Assembly (NCBI GenBank): GCA_003508835.1
Contig: PUFA01000007.1
Coordinates: 14,221,001 to 14,285,000 of the forward strand
DNA length: 64,000 nt
Direction of reading: 5' to 3'
Origin: Eonycteris spelaea
Lineage: Eukaryota > Chordata > Mammalia > Chiroptera > Pteropodidae
Positions within the stretch are counted from its first letter, which is position 1. Each line of letters starts with the position of its first letter. A program made the position numbers and the translations under genes. The notes beneath the pieces are model-generated. The model was not told the origin of the DNA and did not search any database. It worked only from the letters and a program-made list of their open reading frames with translations. Positions 47,481 through 59,975 of this stretch are shown in pieces.

Positions 47481-48770
47481 ACATGCCAAATTGTGAGTCA
47501 ATCATGGTGGAGCTTTATTCTTCAAAGCGAGTACCTCGGCCCTGAGAGCATCTGTCATGGATTGGCCTGATCAATCCAGACGCTATGCCCAACATGCACT
47601 GCAAACAACAGTGACTAAACAACGGCCCTGCCCACAAGGAGCCCACACCACAGGGTGGGTTCCCTGAATAAGAAAGTTCTGCTAGAAAATTATCTCTGCC
47701 ACAGGGCAGCTTCTCTCCCATAACTGTTGCTTCGGGTGATAAATTCATTTTTCTCTCCCAAATGTATCCAATAAAGTAGAAGAAATTAAGGCTTGGTCAA
47801 AGTGTAGACTGATAACCACTGAGGACAGTGCTAGTCATTCTGAAGAGCTAATTAACCAATATAAAACTTCCCTCAGGAACTACTATCCTTTTCCTAATTG
47901 TTGAATTAAAAAGGGTTACATGACACAAGGAAAAATCATTTCGGCATTCCGTTCCATCATCTTGACTACCCCCAGCCCTGTACAAGGCCCCAAACAGTGC
48001 AGTCTAATGTTCTGGTAATGACAGGAAAATCCTGGACCTGTGAATATTAGGAGAACTTTAAAGAATAAGAGTTCAAGACTGGACCAGAACATCAGCCAAG
48101 ACCTCTTCCAAGCCTCCTCCAGCTCCAAGACCCTGTTGGCTGCTGTCAATGTATATTTGATCGTCAGACTCTTCACATCTTAATAAAACATGTGGCAAAT
48201 GGATTCTTCAAGATAGCCCCAGGACCTATCATGTGTCTGTTCTACCTCTACCAAATCTCTAGCTAGTGGAAAGGCCACATTCATATCACATTCCTACAGA
48301 ACTGATTCTTGGCCTCTTGGAGCTAGAGTTCATTTGACCATCATCTGCCACTCTCCAAAATTTGGTCAAACAGAAAAACAAGGACAAGTGCTATGGTGCA
48401 CAATAACTCTCCATGGGACATCTGAGACTCTGAACCTTTACAAGACTGATAAGGACTTAACCATTGAACTCTGGTGTGTGAGGTACTCTGTGCTATAGAA
48501 AGGAATTCAAAGCCAGGGGACCATCAACATGGGTTTATTTGAAAGGAGGAAGCAAAAATTAAGAGGCCAAAAGAGAGAAAGAATAGATGTGGTAGTATTG
48601 GGGTATGGAGGGGTACCAGGCAGTGAAGCTAACAGAAATTTGAGGATACTAGCAGCTAGACTAGTGTGACTAATACAATTCGTTACCTTCCAGAGACACT
48701 AACCTAAAGTCAATCCAAGGCAGACTAATCTCTTGGTATCAGGAGTCTGTCTATTAATGATAAAAGATCT
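47481..48770. other. Unassigned intergenic stretch
   Basis: No gene supported. An old repeat of unknown family is suspected at 48340-48720, but I cannot name it. Confidence 0.4.
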
Positions 48771-48774
48771 TGAG

Positions 48775-49345
48775 AATAACAGATGGGGAAAAACATTTGC
48801 AACATATTTTATAGTCAAGTGGTTATGACTAACACACAAAAAGTTCTAAATATGAAAAAAAGAAAAATTATCAAGGGACATAAACATAATTCACAGAGCT
48901 ACAAATGACTAGTAAATATATGAAAAGATGTTCAACCTCACTAGTGATCTGGGAAATACAAATTAAAATAGCAATGAGATATAATTTTCACCAGTTAGAT
49001 TAATTTGACAGTATTCAATGTAAACAAGGGTCTGGGGAAAAGGATAGTCCCAGATACTTTAGTAGGAACATAAATTGCTAAAAATTTTTGAAGGGTAATT
49101 TGGTTCCTATTAATATACAAAACATGCTTCCTATCAAAATGTATGGACCCTCTGGTCAGCATTCATGCTTCTAGGAATATTCACATAAGGGTACACGAAT
49201 ATATGTTAAATGATTATTCACTGTAGCATTATTTGTAATATCAAAAACCCACATAAATAACTATCGAGATAAGAGTGATTAAATTATGGTACAGTCACAT
49301 GTACCATATGAAATGTTATGCAGCTGTTAGAAATATATAAACTGT
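48775..49345 (+). mobile_element. L1ME/HAL1-type LINE 3' end
   Basis: Plus-strand L1 order: 'aaaacatttgcaacatattt', 'aaaagatgttcaacctcact', 'ggtctggggaaaaggatagt', 'actgtagcattatttgtaat', 'aattatggtacagtcacatg'. Heavily mutated. Confidence 0.8.
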
Positions 49346-50304
49346 CATCCAAATACAAAAGCCAAGTTTATGACTACACATAAGTAGGTAATGTATGTGT
49401 AATAGATTACCAGACGGGACTTTTCCTGTTGCCTTTGAATTCTGCTAAAGCTGAAAGCAACTAGGTGACAGATACACACACATTCTAAACAGAAGTTCCA
49501 GACACATTCACACAAGTCTAGCATGAGGTATCTAAAGAGGCTCTGACTACCACCCCCCCTCGCCCGCCTCCAGGTCATATAAGAAAAGGTTGAGCTCCAT
49601 CAGAGAAGATCTTTGGAAGGGAATTCACAGGAATAGAGAGCACAGTCGTTTTTCTCTTCCCCTCCCCTTCAAACTGAGGAAGATGCTCCCTAAGAGAACC
49701 ACTCATGGAATCTGGGTTTGCCTAGTTGAGAAGGAGCCACATCTCACTTTTGACCTAATGTGTTCTGGGAACAAGTCACAAGCCCACCACCAGCTGCGGC
49801 TGGCTGCGTATAGCACGAGAGCATTCTGGGAGAATCTGAAAGGTAGTCCTTAAAGCATGAGCGGTATGGACAGGGAGATAGAAATGCCTACTTCTAGCCT
49901 GGAAAAGAGTAAAGGTGGGAGGCTGGCTGAAGCTACCTGTGATGCTGGATAGAGAGAGGACAGCGGCAGAACCCACCTGTACTCCCAAGGCTGGATGTCA
50001 GGGAGGTATGGGTTTAGTCTGGCCACCCCTAAGATTCCGCGCTCAGACCAAAAATATAAATGAAGGCTCACACACCTATGTCTAAATATTTTAAGATATA
50101 AATCGAGCTAAATAAAACATGTTTTATCCTCCTCCTTTGACAAAAAATACTTTCATCATAACCTGGAAATCTGGATTCAAACAGAGGATTTTCATCATTC
50201 TTGGAATTCACTCCCAAATGCAAAGCACAGTGAGAGCTGGCCTTGCCAAGCCTCCCCTCACTTCCCACCCTTGGGTCCCTGCTGCAGCGCCCGAGTGCAC
50301 CCAT

Positions 50305-50305
<1 letters not shown>

Positions 50306-50343
<38 letters not shown>
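50306..50343 (+). repeat. (CA)n microsatellite
   Basis: About 19 CA units, nearly perfect, then an interrupted tail (ACATACACGCACA). Confidence 0.97.
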
Positions 50344-50349
<6 letters not shown>

Positions 50350-51961
50350 CACAAGTTCCATCCACATTCCCGGCAAGCAGCACCCTTGCCTACTCAGGAT
50401 ATATACACCTGTGATGAAGCCCAGGTGAACCTGAAGAAGAAGGTCTCACAAGGCTTTGGAAGTGGGTTTCAGGCCAGTCAAGCAGGGAATTCTGGGATCC
50501 CATTATCCGATAGGAGGACTAGAATTGCTGCTTGAGCTCCATGTGGGAACGCTCTTCTGGATCTGGTAATTTCTCACCCAGTGGAACAGCTGCAGATAGA
50601 AAAAGGCAAGAGTGGGGTCCTCTAAGGGGTTAGGTCCAGGACTAGCACCCTTCTTGCCCAAGTCTGGGGGCAGTACTGGGCCAAACAAGTGATGAAAGAG
50701 GCTCAGAGGCAAAAAGACTTCAGGGTGTACCCCAGGGATAGGACCCAGGTTTGGGGAGCAATAAATTCATCAAATGGTATAAAGAAGATTAATTCCCCTG
50801 TGGAGTGAGGGTCATGGGGTCTCTGAAGAGCTAGCATTAGGGCATCTGCCACAGATTACAACAGTGCCAGTGAAATATGACTGCCCCTTGTTCTTCTAAT
50901 TCCATCTTCCCCACGCTGGAGGAGCCAAAAGCCACAAAGGACATAGGAGTGAAAGAAGTTTGAAAGAACAGATCATATCACTGCCAGCTTTCCTTCTCTA
51001 CCTGGTCAGCACTGAGCTGGGGTGGTGGGGAAAGAAACTTTGAATTAGATGAGAGACTAATTTAATTTATACTGGACTGGACTGGACTTTTTAGTACTCG
51101 CCAGTGATCAGAAAGTTATAAAATCATCTAAGATGCCTTGAAGAGACTGAGAAAGGACATCATTAGAGCACTCAGAGCTAAAGTAAGCAATGGAGGAAAT
51201 TGGACTGATTATCAACTCTACCCTACTAAGTCTCACCCACTCAATAACAACCAACCTAAAAAACCAAACCAGTTGGCAACACATTTGCATGTATATAAGT
51301 ATGTTATGACTGTTTCTATAGTAGTTTTTATCCCAGAAGAGTAACAGTGAGAAGGGGGAGGGATGATTTTGACTTTCTAATTCACACATTCCGAGTTACT
51401 CTCTCTTTAAAAAGATTTCTAGAAAAACATATGAGATTTTGAATGACGCATAATTGCCTTCGTTTGCCCAATGAGGCTCTTAGGAAATCTCTTCAACCCA
51501 GGAGAGAGAGAGAAAAAAAAAAAACAAGCCAAGCACGAGATAGTTTGAGCATTACTTATTCCCCTTCCTAATGTTGTCACAAGTCCAAACTCTATGATTT
51601 TCCTAGGGGGGAAAAGCTGTTTATTATTGCAACTGTTGCCATGGCAGCTTGTTTCCATGTTATCGTCCTTCTTTTCTCCTCAGACATTACTCCACTAATA
51701 CATGTTCCAGACCTGCAACCCCAGGCATCTCAAACAGAAGGAAACATACAGGAGCTGCCGAAAAATCATCGGAGAAAGCCAACTCTGCCTTGCAGTCTGA
51801 GTCCTAGTGTTTTCAAACACTGCATCGTGAGGCGGCGGAAGTGGAGCCTGTCTCTGGACCGGCAGAGCAAGACCCCGAAGAATTTCAACAACCCCACAAT
51901 CTCCCAGCCCCCTCCACCCACACCTTTAGCCACAGAACTGAAATTGTCTCATAAAAGCAAT

Positions 51962-51982
51962 GGGGGGGGGGGTCCGGGGGGG
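51962..51982 (+). repeat. G-rich tract
   Basis: Two long G runs separated by TCC, inside the 150-codon open frame. Confidence 0.9.
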
Positions 51983-52544
51983 AGACTAAAGAGCAGTTAT
52001 TTGAGAGTTTGCTCCTGGTTATATTTCCATCGGCATAATGACACGAAAAATCAGGGCAATTCTTTAATTCTCATCAAGACACTTGCTGTCTAGATATTCC
52101 CAAGTCTTCCAGCCTTAGTGGATGGTGGCTCTTTTATTTATCATTCGAACAGAATAGTAAATGAGCAAGCATGCAGAATATTACCATTATTCAAATGACG
52201 CCAAGGATTCTCTAGGACCATTTGTTTCTTCTGGTCATCTCTTATTCTGATTTCGTGTTTCTCTTGATTATTTTTCTCCATTCCATGACTCACCTTCTTT
52301 GATGCTTGCCACCTCTCTGTCCCACTGGCCACACACAGAACACTCCATTCCTTCAGTCCTCACAAGTTCACCAAAGGAGGAGCTTTACTGAAGGTTGTAA
52401 GCAACGGAATTACAGCATAGCAAAACGTAAGAACGGACTTACATTTTGATCTCCTGTTTGTATATGCTTAGAACATCCTTGGAAGCAGAAACTGCCCAGA
52501 AGGCCCTGAAGTCAGAGGTGGTAGGGAGACTCTCGCTCATCCAA

Positions 52545-53235
52545 CAGCTCTGACTAAGCACCTAATATGAGCTTAGGTACTCGTTCTAAGTACTTGGGGT
52601 ACATCAGTGAATGAAACAGACCGAAATCACTGTCCTCATGAGTGTTTTCTTTTGTCAAGAGAAGACAAAATAAACAACAAATATAAAAGTAAGTCAATAA
52701 TAATGGCATATTGAAAAATGATGTGAAATGAAAAATAGAGCAGGTAGGGGAGCTCAGCATGCAAGTGGTGGGCAAGTTACAGTTTGTAACTGGTGGACAG
52801 GAAGGTAGCACCTGAGCAAAGGCTTGCAGAAGGTGAAGGAGGGAGTCGTGAGGATACACGGAGAAGTGCATTCCAGGTACAGGGAACAGCCAGTGCAAAG
52901 GTCATGAGGCAGGAGTGTGCCTGGTGTGTTAGAGGAACAGCAAGGAAGCCAGTATGGTTGCAGCAGAGTGAATAGGAAGGAGAGGAGGACGGGGGTTAGA
53001 AAGGGGCTAGACGGCCATGATCAGGATGTTGGCTTTTCTCTGAGAAGGATGGGAAGCCATCGGAGGGGGCTGAGCCAAGGAGTAACAGGCTCTGACTCTC
53101 GTTCTAGCAAGAACCCTCAGCTGCTACGCTAGGCCTAGACTGCAGTGAGACAAAGCCGAAGCAGGGAGCCCAGTCAGAGGGTAATTGTGGTTATTCAGGA
53201 GAGAGTGAGATGGTGGCTCCCACCAAGCTGGTAGC
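52545..53235 (+). mobile_element. Ancient LINE-type repeat, left part of an interrupted copy
   Basis: Blocks in family order: 'cacctaatatgagcttaggt', 'attccaggtacagggaacag', 'gcaaaggtcatgaggcagga', 'gatgggaagccatcggaggg', 'gagatggtggctcccaccaa'. I believe this is the 5' region of an old L1M. The copy resumes after the L1 insertion at about 53.96 kb. Confidence 0.65.
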
Positions 53236-53963
53236 AGAATCTGGATTTTCTTTTCAGATTTTATTTTTAGAGCAATTTTAAGTTCACAGCAAAATTTAAT
53301 GGAAAGTACAGAGAGTGTCCATATACTCCCTGTCCCCCAACACATACGGCCTCCTCCTCCGTCAACATCCTGCACCCCAGGGGTGCCTCTGTTACAACTG
53401 AGGAGCCTACACTAGCACATCATTATCACCCAAAGTCCATAGTTTACATCAGGGTTCACTCTTGGTGTTGTATATTCTGTGGGTTTTAACAAATATACAA
53501 TGACATGTATCCACCACTGTGGTATCTTACATAATAGCATCAATACCTTAAAAATCCTCTATGCTCTAACTATTTATCCCTCCCTTCCCCGACCCCTAGC
53601 AACCACTGGCTTTTTTTAAATACTGTCTCCATCGTTTTGCCTTTTCCAGAATGTCATAGGGTTGGAATCACACAGTACGTAGTTTTGCAGATTAGCTACT
53701 GTCACTTAGTAACAGTCACTTAAGTTTCCTCCATATTTTTTCATGGTTTAATAGCTCATTTATTTTTAGTGCTGAATAATGTTCCATTGTCTGGATGTAC
53801 CACAGCTTACCCATTCACCTACTGAAGGACATCTTGGCTGCTTGGCAATTGTAAATAAAACTTCTATAATCATCCATATGTTGATTTTGTGTGGACGTTT
53901 AGTTTAGCTCTTTCCCCACCCCACCCCCGCCCCCGATTCACTTGGGTAAATACCAAGGAGCAT
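53236..53963 (-). mobile_element. L1M LINE 3' end inserted into an older repeat
   Basis: Reverse L1: 'agcaattttaagttcacagc', 'gacccctagcaaccactggc', 'tccagaatgtcatagggttg', 'gttccattgtctggatgtac', 'gggtaaataccaaggagca'. The 5' truncation falls near 53963. It splits the surrounding plus-strand repeat. Confidence 0.85.
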
Positions 53964-54600
53964 TCTGGATTTATTTTGATATCGGAACATCCTAATGGAT
54001 CAGTGGAGTGTAAGAAAAATAGAGAAGGACAAGACGTTGGAAAAAGCAGTTTGGGGGAAGAATTTCAAAAGTTGAATCTTGGATACGTTAATGGAAGGAG
54101 GTTCATTAAATAAATATCCAAGTGGGGAGATTAAGTTATGATATGAGTCTGGAGTCCAGGAGAGACTTTTGGTAGAGACATAAAGTAAGGAATCATTGGT
54201 ACATGGATTAACTTAAAGCCAGGGTGCCTGATGAGATCACCAAGAGAGTGAGTATAGGCCCTGAAGAGGATCAAGCACTGAGCCCTGGGATCCTCCAATA
54301 TTAAAAGGAAGGCAAGAAGAAAGAAACCAGCAAGGACCTGAGAAGGAGCAACAAGTAAATAGGAGAAAAACCAAGAGAATGGGATGTGCCACAAGCCAAC
54401 TGAAGAAACCGTATCAAGGAGGAGGGGGTGACTGGCTGTGGCAAATGCAGAGGACAGGTCCAGCATGTTGGGAACTGGGAATTGACCAAGGATTTAGCAA
54501 CATGGAAGTCGGTGACCTGACCTTGAACAAGAACTATTTTGCAGTGGAGGAGAAAAAAAAAAAAACTGAAGTAGATTTAAGAAATGAATTCTCAGCGGGG
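53964..54600 (+). mobile_element. Ancient LINE-type repeat, right part of the interrupted copy
   Basis: Continues the family order: 'gtctggagtccaggagagac', 'gatgagatcaccaagagagt', 'gcactgagccctgggatcct', 'aaccagcaaggacctgagaa', 'caacatggaagtcggtgacc', ending in an A-run (54550-54563). Confidence 0.65.
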
Positions 54601-54989
54601 AGTGATATCACTTCCAATGGAGGTAAAACTGAGTCTGGGGGAATGAAAAAACCTTGCTCTTTTATTGTATAAATCATAGATAAATACATAGTGCATAATC
54701 AACTATACATTACATTTGTGGTATTAAATGTCATGAGTTGTGAAAAATTTTTTTTAAAAAAAGCCAAAAAGATTCCTTAGGGGGATAATAATGGAAAAAG
54801 ACAGCTTGAGAAACACTAGTACAAGAGATAATGCGAGGAAAGGAATTAGAGACGGAGAAGATAAACTGCGTTCTAATGGGTTTTGTTATAAAATGGACTG
54901 AAGGAATGGAGCAATATCTGGTGGACAAATAGGAGTTAAGAGAAGACTCTCTAAAATATTTCATAATAATATAAATACAATGCTTATAT

Positions 54990-55178
54990 AAAGTGCTTTT
55001 AGGGGCCAAATACTGCTCCTAAACCTTTACAAGTGTTAATTCAGTTATTTCTCCCAACAGCTCTGAGGCAAGCATCATCTTTGCCCTGCTTTTGCAGTTG
55101 GGGAAGCACAGAGAGTGTGAAGAACTTGCCTGCCCGAGATCATGCAGCCAGGAAGTGCTGGACCTGAAGCTTAATTAA
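54990..55178 (-). repeat. MIR SINE
   Basis: Reverse MIR: 'caagtgttaattcagttatt', 'gcagttggggaagcacagag', 'gagatcatgcagccaggaag'. Confidence 0.7.
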
Positions 55179-57090
55179 ATGAAGGCAGTCTGGATCCTGA
55201 ATCAACATTTAACATTTATCTTAGATCTTTTCGTATTGTGGACTTCATTCTCTATATTTCGTACACAAAAATATATACAATCATGCATTGGCAAAAATTA
55301 ATATTTGGCATTTCTCTCCTAAAATATGCTGTGGGAATATCCTCTAGGATATATTCTTATCTCCTTCATTTTGGGGGCTTTCTCTCTAGGGAGATCTCCA
55401 CTCTGCTCTAGCTGTCACTTTCCCAGGCCCTAATTCTTTTGATTTTTATCATCACAGCGATTTACTTATCCTTGACCATCCAAATTCCAAGTTCAGTGGA
55501 GGAGGGGGGAATCTTACCTTTCTCCATTCAAAGGTCCATCAAGGCTAATCAAAGTGATACCCATCAGAATAGCTCCTCCCCTGGAATTCTGAACTACAGC
55601 CAACCATTTTATTTGTTAAATTATCATTTTTGCCACTGCATAAGACTCTCAACCACCCTTCCCTTCCCAGTAGCCAGCATTTCCTCCCACAGACAATAGC
55701 TGTATGAACATAACCCAAAAGCATTTTGGGGAGTGCAAGTGAAAAAAAAAATCCTTTGCTTTAATTAGATGATTTTTTTCAGGGAAAACTATATTTGATG
55801 ACTAAATTATTTGTATAATTGTCTTAATTCTGCACTTAATTTAATAGGTTTGTACCAAGTGAGGGGCAAAATTGTTTAATTCTGGGAGGTGAACGTTAAC
55901 CAGCAGTTAGGGTTTACCTGTCCATGGCAAATTATTTAAATTAGGGCCCAATTTGGGAGCCACGACATTTTTTTTTTCCTGATGTGCAAGGGCCAAATGA
56001 TTCACGAGAAAATAAATGACGTTCTAGAGTGAGCTGTCTGTAAAGCCTTCAGGGAGTACCCTGTGAGCACACCACGGCTCCCAGTCTTGGTTTTTGGTCA
56101 CCAGGTCTGTGAAAGCACCTTCTGTCACTCTCTCCCATAAACTTCTCCAAGAACCTTTGGCACAACTCCACCCTAGCCAGTAAAAATTGGTCTTTTTCCT
56201 GGATCCATCCTCCCTCTGCCAGCAGTCAGTATCTCCAAGCTGAGTTCATTTATCTGGATGGGGGCTGGGGAGAGTTCCAGCAAGACACTACCCTGTTCTC
56301 AAGCACTCCAATGCCCACAAAATAGTCCAGAATGTCTTTGTTATGCTTTTGAAATTTGTCTATTAATGTAAATTAGAGACATACTTCATAACTCTTTTTA
56401 CCACCCAGCTCTTAACTGTTGAAATCTAACACACCTACTCATATTTCCAAAGACAAACATCAATTTCAGAGTCAGTACAGTCATTCCATAAGGAGAAGAA
56501 GAAATATTGTCATTTTCCCTAAAATTCTCTATTTATGAGACTATCTCAAACAAAGAAGGTAGTCCTTTCTGTTACTTTCTGTTACTGTCCCTTTCTGTTA
56601 CTGTCCCTTTCTCAGTATCTGCCCCCAACACTCTGAACTGTCACCCTTGCAAATTCCGTCCCTCAGGTAGCAATATACTTCTAAATTAGTTCCCTCTTGG
56701 CTCCAGCCTAAGCTTACAGTAACCACTTGTAAAGAGAATATTTAACATTCGATTCTTGGCCAAGGTCCACTCTCCTCCTGGAGGATGCTAAAGATGCTAC
56801 TTTCATCTAGAGCTGGAATTTCTTGCTCTTTAATTGTACCTATTTCCCCTTGCCCCACTCAAGAATCATGTGAACAGAAATGTGTGGGAGTGAAATTACA
56901 GATAGTCTCAAATCTACTCTAACATCTCAACACAAATCTTCAGCTCCTATCAGCATCTGTTTTTGATAATAAATTACTTGTAATTTATCTGGTGACTGAT
57001 TGCAGGGACATGGCAATTCTTTGGTTGAGAGAGGGGGAATACACAGATACGAGAGAGTGGTTCAGTAAGCTAAAGTTGTGAATACCAGGT
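55179..57090. other. Unassigned stretch with a candidate regulatory block
   Basis: No gene supported. The part 55700-56090 is AT-rich and without recognisable repeats, a weak candidate for a conserved element. A 16-bp unit (CTTTCTGTTACTGTCC) is repeated at 56575-56590 and 56591-56606, with partial units on both sides. Confidence 0.4.
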
Positions 57091-57094
57091 CTGA

Positions 57095-57365
57095 GGCAGG
57101 AAGCACCATGGTTAAGAGCTTGAGATATGGAGTCAAACAGGTGAGGCCTGAAGCTGCTGAGCCCTTCAGTAACTTTAAGACTACAGGCAAATTCTTAAAA
57201 CCTTTTCTGACCCTGAATGTTCTTTTTTAAAAGAGATAATATATACTATTATTATAGTACATACCTCGCATCATTGTTATGAGAATTACAAGCTAAAATA
57301 CTAGTAAAAGAATGAACAAGGGAAATCCACACAAAGTGTTGGTTCTGTTCAGTGATATGCATTCC
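57095..57365 (+). repeat. MIR SINE
   Basis: Forward MIR: 'agcaccatggttaagagctt', 'gagatatggagtcaaacagg', 'gcatcattgttatgagaatt'. The middle is diverged. Confidence 0.7.
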
Positions 57366-57399
57366 ACACAGTCATAATCCAATGGGAGGAGAGGAGGAT

Positions 57400-58080
57400 G
57401 CTGGGTTGAAAGTTTTGCAAAATAGTTTCCATATTATTGATAAAGAAAACATTTCAATCTATTTACACACTGCACAGATGTTTTAATTAAAAAAATATGT
57501 AGCCGATTTTGCAATAATGTGAAGCTATTACTTAGGCTCATATTAATATGATGAGAAACCAATGTTTTAAGACAATAAAATGGTCCATATATCCCTGCAC
57601 ATTATCTAGATGGAGCCATTTTGAAAGTATATAGCTTTGAAATCTGTCTCAGATCCAAGCTATTTTGACTAAATGTTTGGAAGTTAAATAGTGTGAAGCT
57701 AATCCAGAAATCTTGGTACTCAGATAAATTGGTTTCTAAAGAGTTTTAAATTGTTTGAATTTTAAAAAATCTTTAATTTTTAAATAGTATAAACATGTAA
57801 CAAAAATATTTTGCGTGAGTGGTCTCGTTTAAAAAAACAGTTTGAAACCAAACAGGCTTGCACTGTCTTAAAAAACCACTTATATGTTATGAAAACCACA
57901 TGAAATAGATTCCAAATCAAATAATTTTAAGGAAACCATTCCAAAACCAGTATTTTGGAAAACTTTTCAAATTTAACCATTGATGGCAATGACTTTCAAA
58001 ATTCCAAAGAAACAGACTGATGTAAGTTTCATGTTTTCAAACTTTACAAAATATCTTATTCTTTTCCACTCCTAGTCTAT
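57400..58080. promoter_or_regulatory. Candidate conserved non-coding element
   Basis: About 700 bp, strongly AT-rich, without recognisable repeats, with TTAATTA-type homeodomain sites and TTTGAA-type pieces. Proposed by composition only. Confidence 0.2.
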
Positions 58081-58261
58081 TTTAGGTGTTGCCTTAGCAG
58101 ACTCAAACAGTGAATGCGAATATGACATAACAACTAAAAACATACAGAGAAGAAAGATATCACAGCAGGAAGTGATGAAACACGGGTATGAATTCCTCTT
58201 CTAACATATATTATCTGTAGCATCTTGGCACTATCACTATAGCTTTTTAAACTACAGTTTC

Positions 58262-58600
58262 TGTCTTAGACTGGGTTCCACCAGAAAGCAGAGCCTGGCC
58301 AAAGGCCTTTAGGCAGGTATTTTGGGAAACAACCTGGGGAAAAGATTGACAGAAAGAAGTACAACAGGAAACAAGGAAAAGCCATTACAAGAAGCAGGTA
58401 CCACTGTGGTCAACTGGGCCCAACAGTATGGGGGTCTTTTGAGGGCTATGTTGAATGCTCAAGGGACAAAAGAGGGGACAGTTCGCGATGGGTTCTATTG
58501 ATCATTCACACACCGTCCACCTCCACACCATGCATACATCAGTGCCAGACACGTTCCTGCTGACTTCTCATGTAGCTATGTCGGGGAAGTACTGAAGCAG
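58262..58600. repeat. Probable interspersed repeat, family unknown
   Basis: 'ccaccagaaagcagagcctg' followed by 'ttaggcaggtattttgggaa' matches a common mammalian repeat opening that I cannot name. Confidence 0.45.
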
Positions 58601-58604
58601 TGAA

Positions 58605-59110
58605 GGAGATCAGAATATGCCATCTTAAAACAGGCCACTGGCATAAGGATTATTTTGAATTGAAAGGGACTGAAAACCAACAGATGCTGACACAAGAAGC
58701 CTCCTCAGAGTTTCCCTTATCTGATTAAAAGCAGCAACCTCTGGGAAATGAATGAGGCTGCCAAAAATCTCTCCGGGGAGTTTCATGGTCATAAGGAAGA
58801 CAGAAAGGCCACTCGCATTTGCCTAAACAAACGTTAGCACAAACTGTTTAAAATTTCCCATTTGTTCTTCTAAAAGCCCATTTGTCTTTCCTAAAGAAGT
58901 CTATTTGTTTATCCCATAGAAGCCTTTCTCTCCTTCCCTTTCCCCTACTAAACTGCATATAAAAGCTAGCTACTTCTTTTGTTAGCTTCCACGTGCAAAT
59001 ACTTTTTCTCTTGATAATCTGTCTCTGTCAATTTAATTTGCAGATCTCCAGGAAAAAAAACCCTAAGAGCAGAGGACAAGTTTTTCCTCCTCAAAAACAG
59101 AAAGTGAGGA
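58605..59110 (+). mobile_element. ERV-type solo LTR with a TATA-like box
   Basis: Order seen: 'tgccatcttaaaacaggcca', pyrimidine-rich 'ctctccttccctttccccta', a TATA-like 'catataaaag' (near 58956-58964), 'ctctgtcaatttaatttgca' and 'aaccctaagagcagagg'. This matches the U3-R-U5 arrangement of a known mammalian ERV LTR group. No internal region adjoins it and no coding capacity remains. Confidence 0.55.
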
Positions 59111-59839
59111 AAATGAGGTGCAGCCTAGGAGAGGTATTGGCTGGTAGATTATACCTAGGCCAAGCAGGTTGCTATAGCAATGGCTGGAATAAATGGTGGG
59201 TCCGAAAGGATGTGAAAACGAGAGATGCCCAGTGCCATGTCCTCATCTATATAGTGAAAGGAAAAGTATCAACAATATGAGGACTTTGTTTGCAGAGTCT
59301 GTGCTTCAGCATAGACTATTTTTTGAACGGAAACCAGCCCCCCACCCCCCGCCGCTTTTTTTATCTGCGTGGTGAAGAATTCCTCATCACCAAATTCCTT
59401 ATCTCTGCACTTTTTCCAGACCTAAAGTAAAGGAGGCTTCCTCCTCCTCTCCTTTTCCCCTCCAACCCCCCACGGCAGGAGCTTCTGTCCTCTCCGCCTA
59501 CTACCACCACCACCAATTCCTGCTCTTTTCTAGTGGGAGAGCGTAGTTCATCTGAATGTGAGATTAGGAAAAGCCCTCTCTTTCAGGCTAATCTACCCCT
59601 CCTCCCTCCCTGTGGTAAGCACATCCAGGTCCTGGCCCAGGATCGCCCTTCTTAAGGTTGGTCCTGAAGCTGGGCAGAAGGAGGAAGGTTTCATCCCCAT
59701 CCCCACTGAAGATGGTGGGAGGGAAGAGGGCTTGGGAGGGAAGGAGGGTACCTGAACCCAGCCGCCATCCAAACCACAATCTCTCATACCATCTTCCCAG
59801 CTAATAAATTGGATATGTTGGTCCCTATCTGATACCTCA

Positions 59840-59975
59840 ATCTATTTTGCCCCCTTGTTACACTACAAGCTCTACTAGAGCAGGAATCTTTGTTTTGTTC
59901 ACTGAGTATCCGAAATGCCTGAATCGGAGATTAACACTTAAGAGGGGCTCAGTATTTAATGAATTCACGAATCCC
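59840..59975 (+). repeat. L2 LINE 3' tail
   Basis: 'actacaagctctactagagc', 'aggaatctttgttttgttca', 'agtatttaatgaattcacga' follow L2 tail order. Confidence 0.75.

Larger units (their letters stand above)
49346..52540. other. Unassigned intergenic stretch
   Basis: Over 3 kb with no named repeat apart from a (CA)n tract and homopolymer runs. It contains the longest open frame of the window (51641-52093, plus, 150 codons). That frame includes a G-run coding for glycines and no domain I recognise, so I do not call it a gene. Confidence 0.45.

Noticed and set aside
50119..50535. 138-codon plus-strand open frame
   Set aside because: It runs through the (CA)n tract (a Thr-His repeat) and has no similarity elsewhere.
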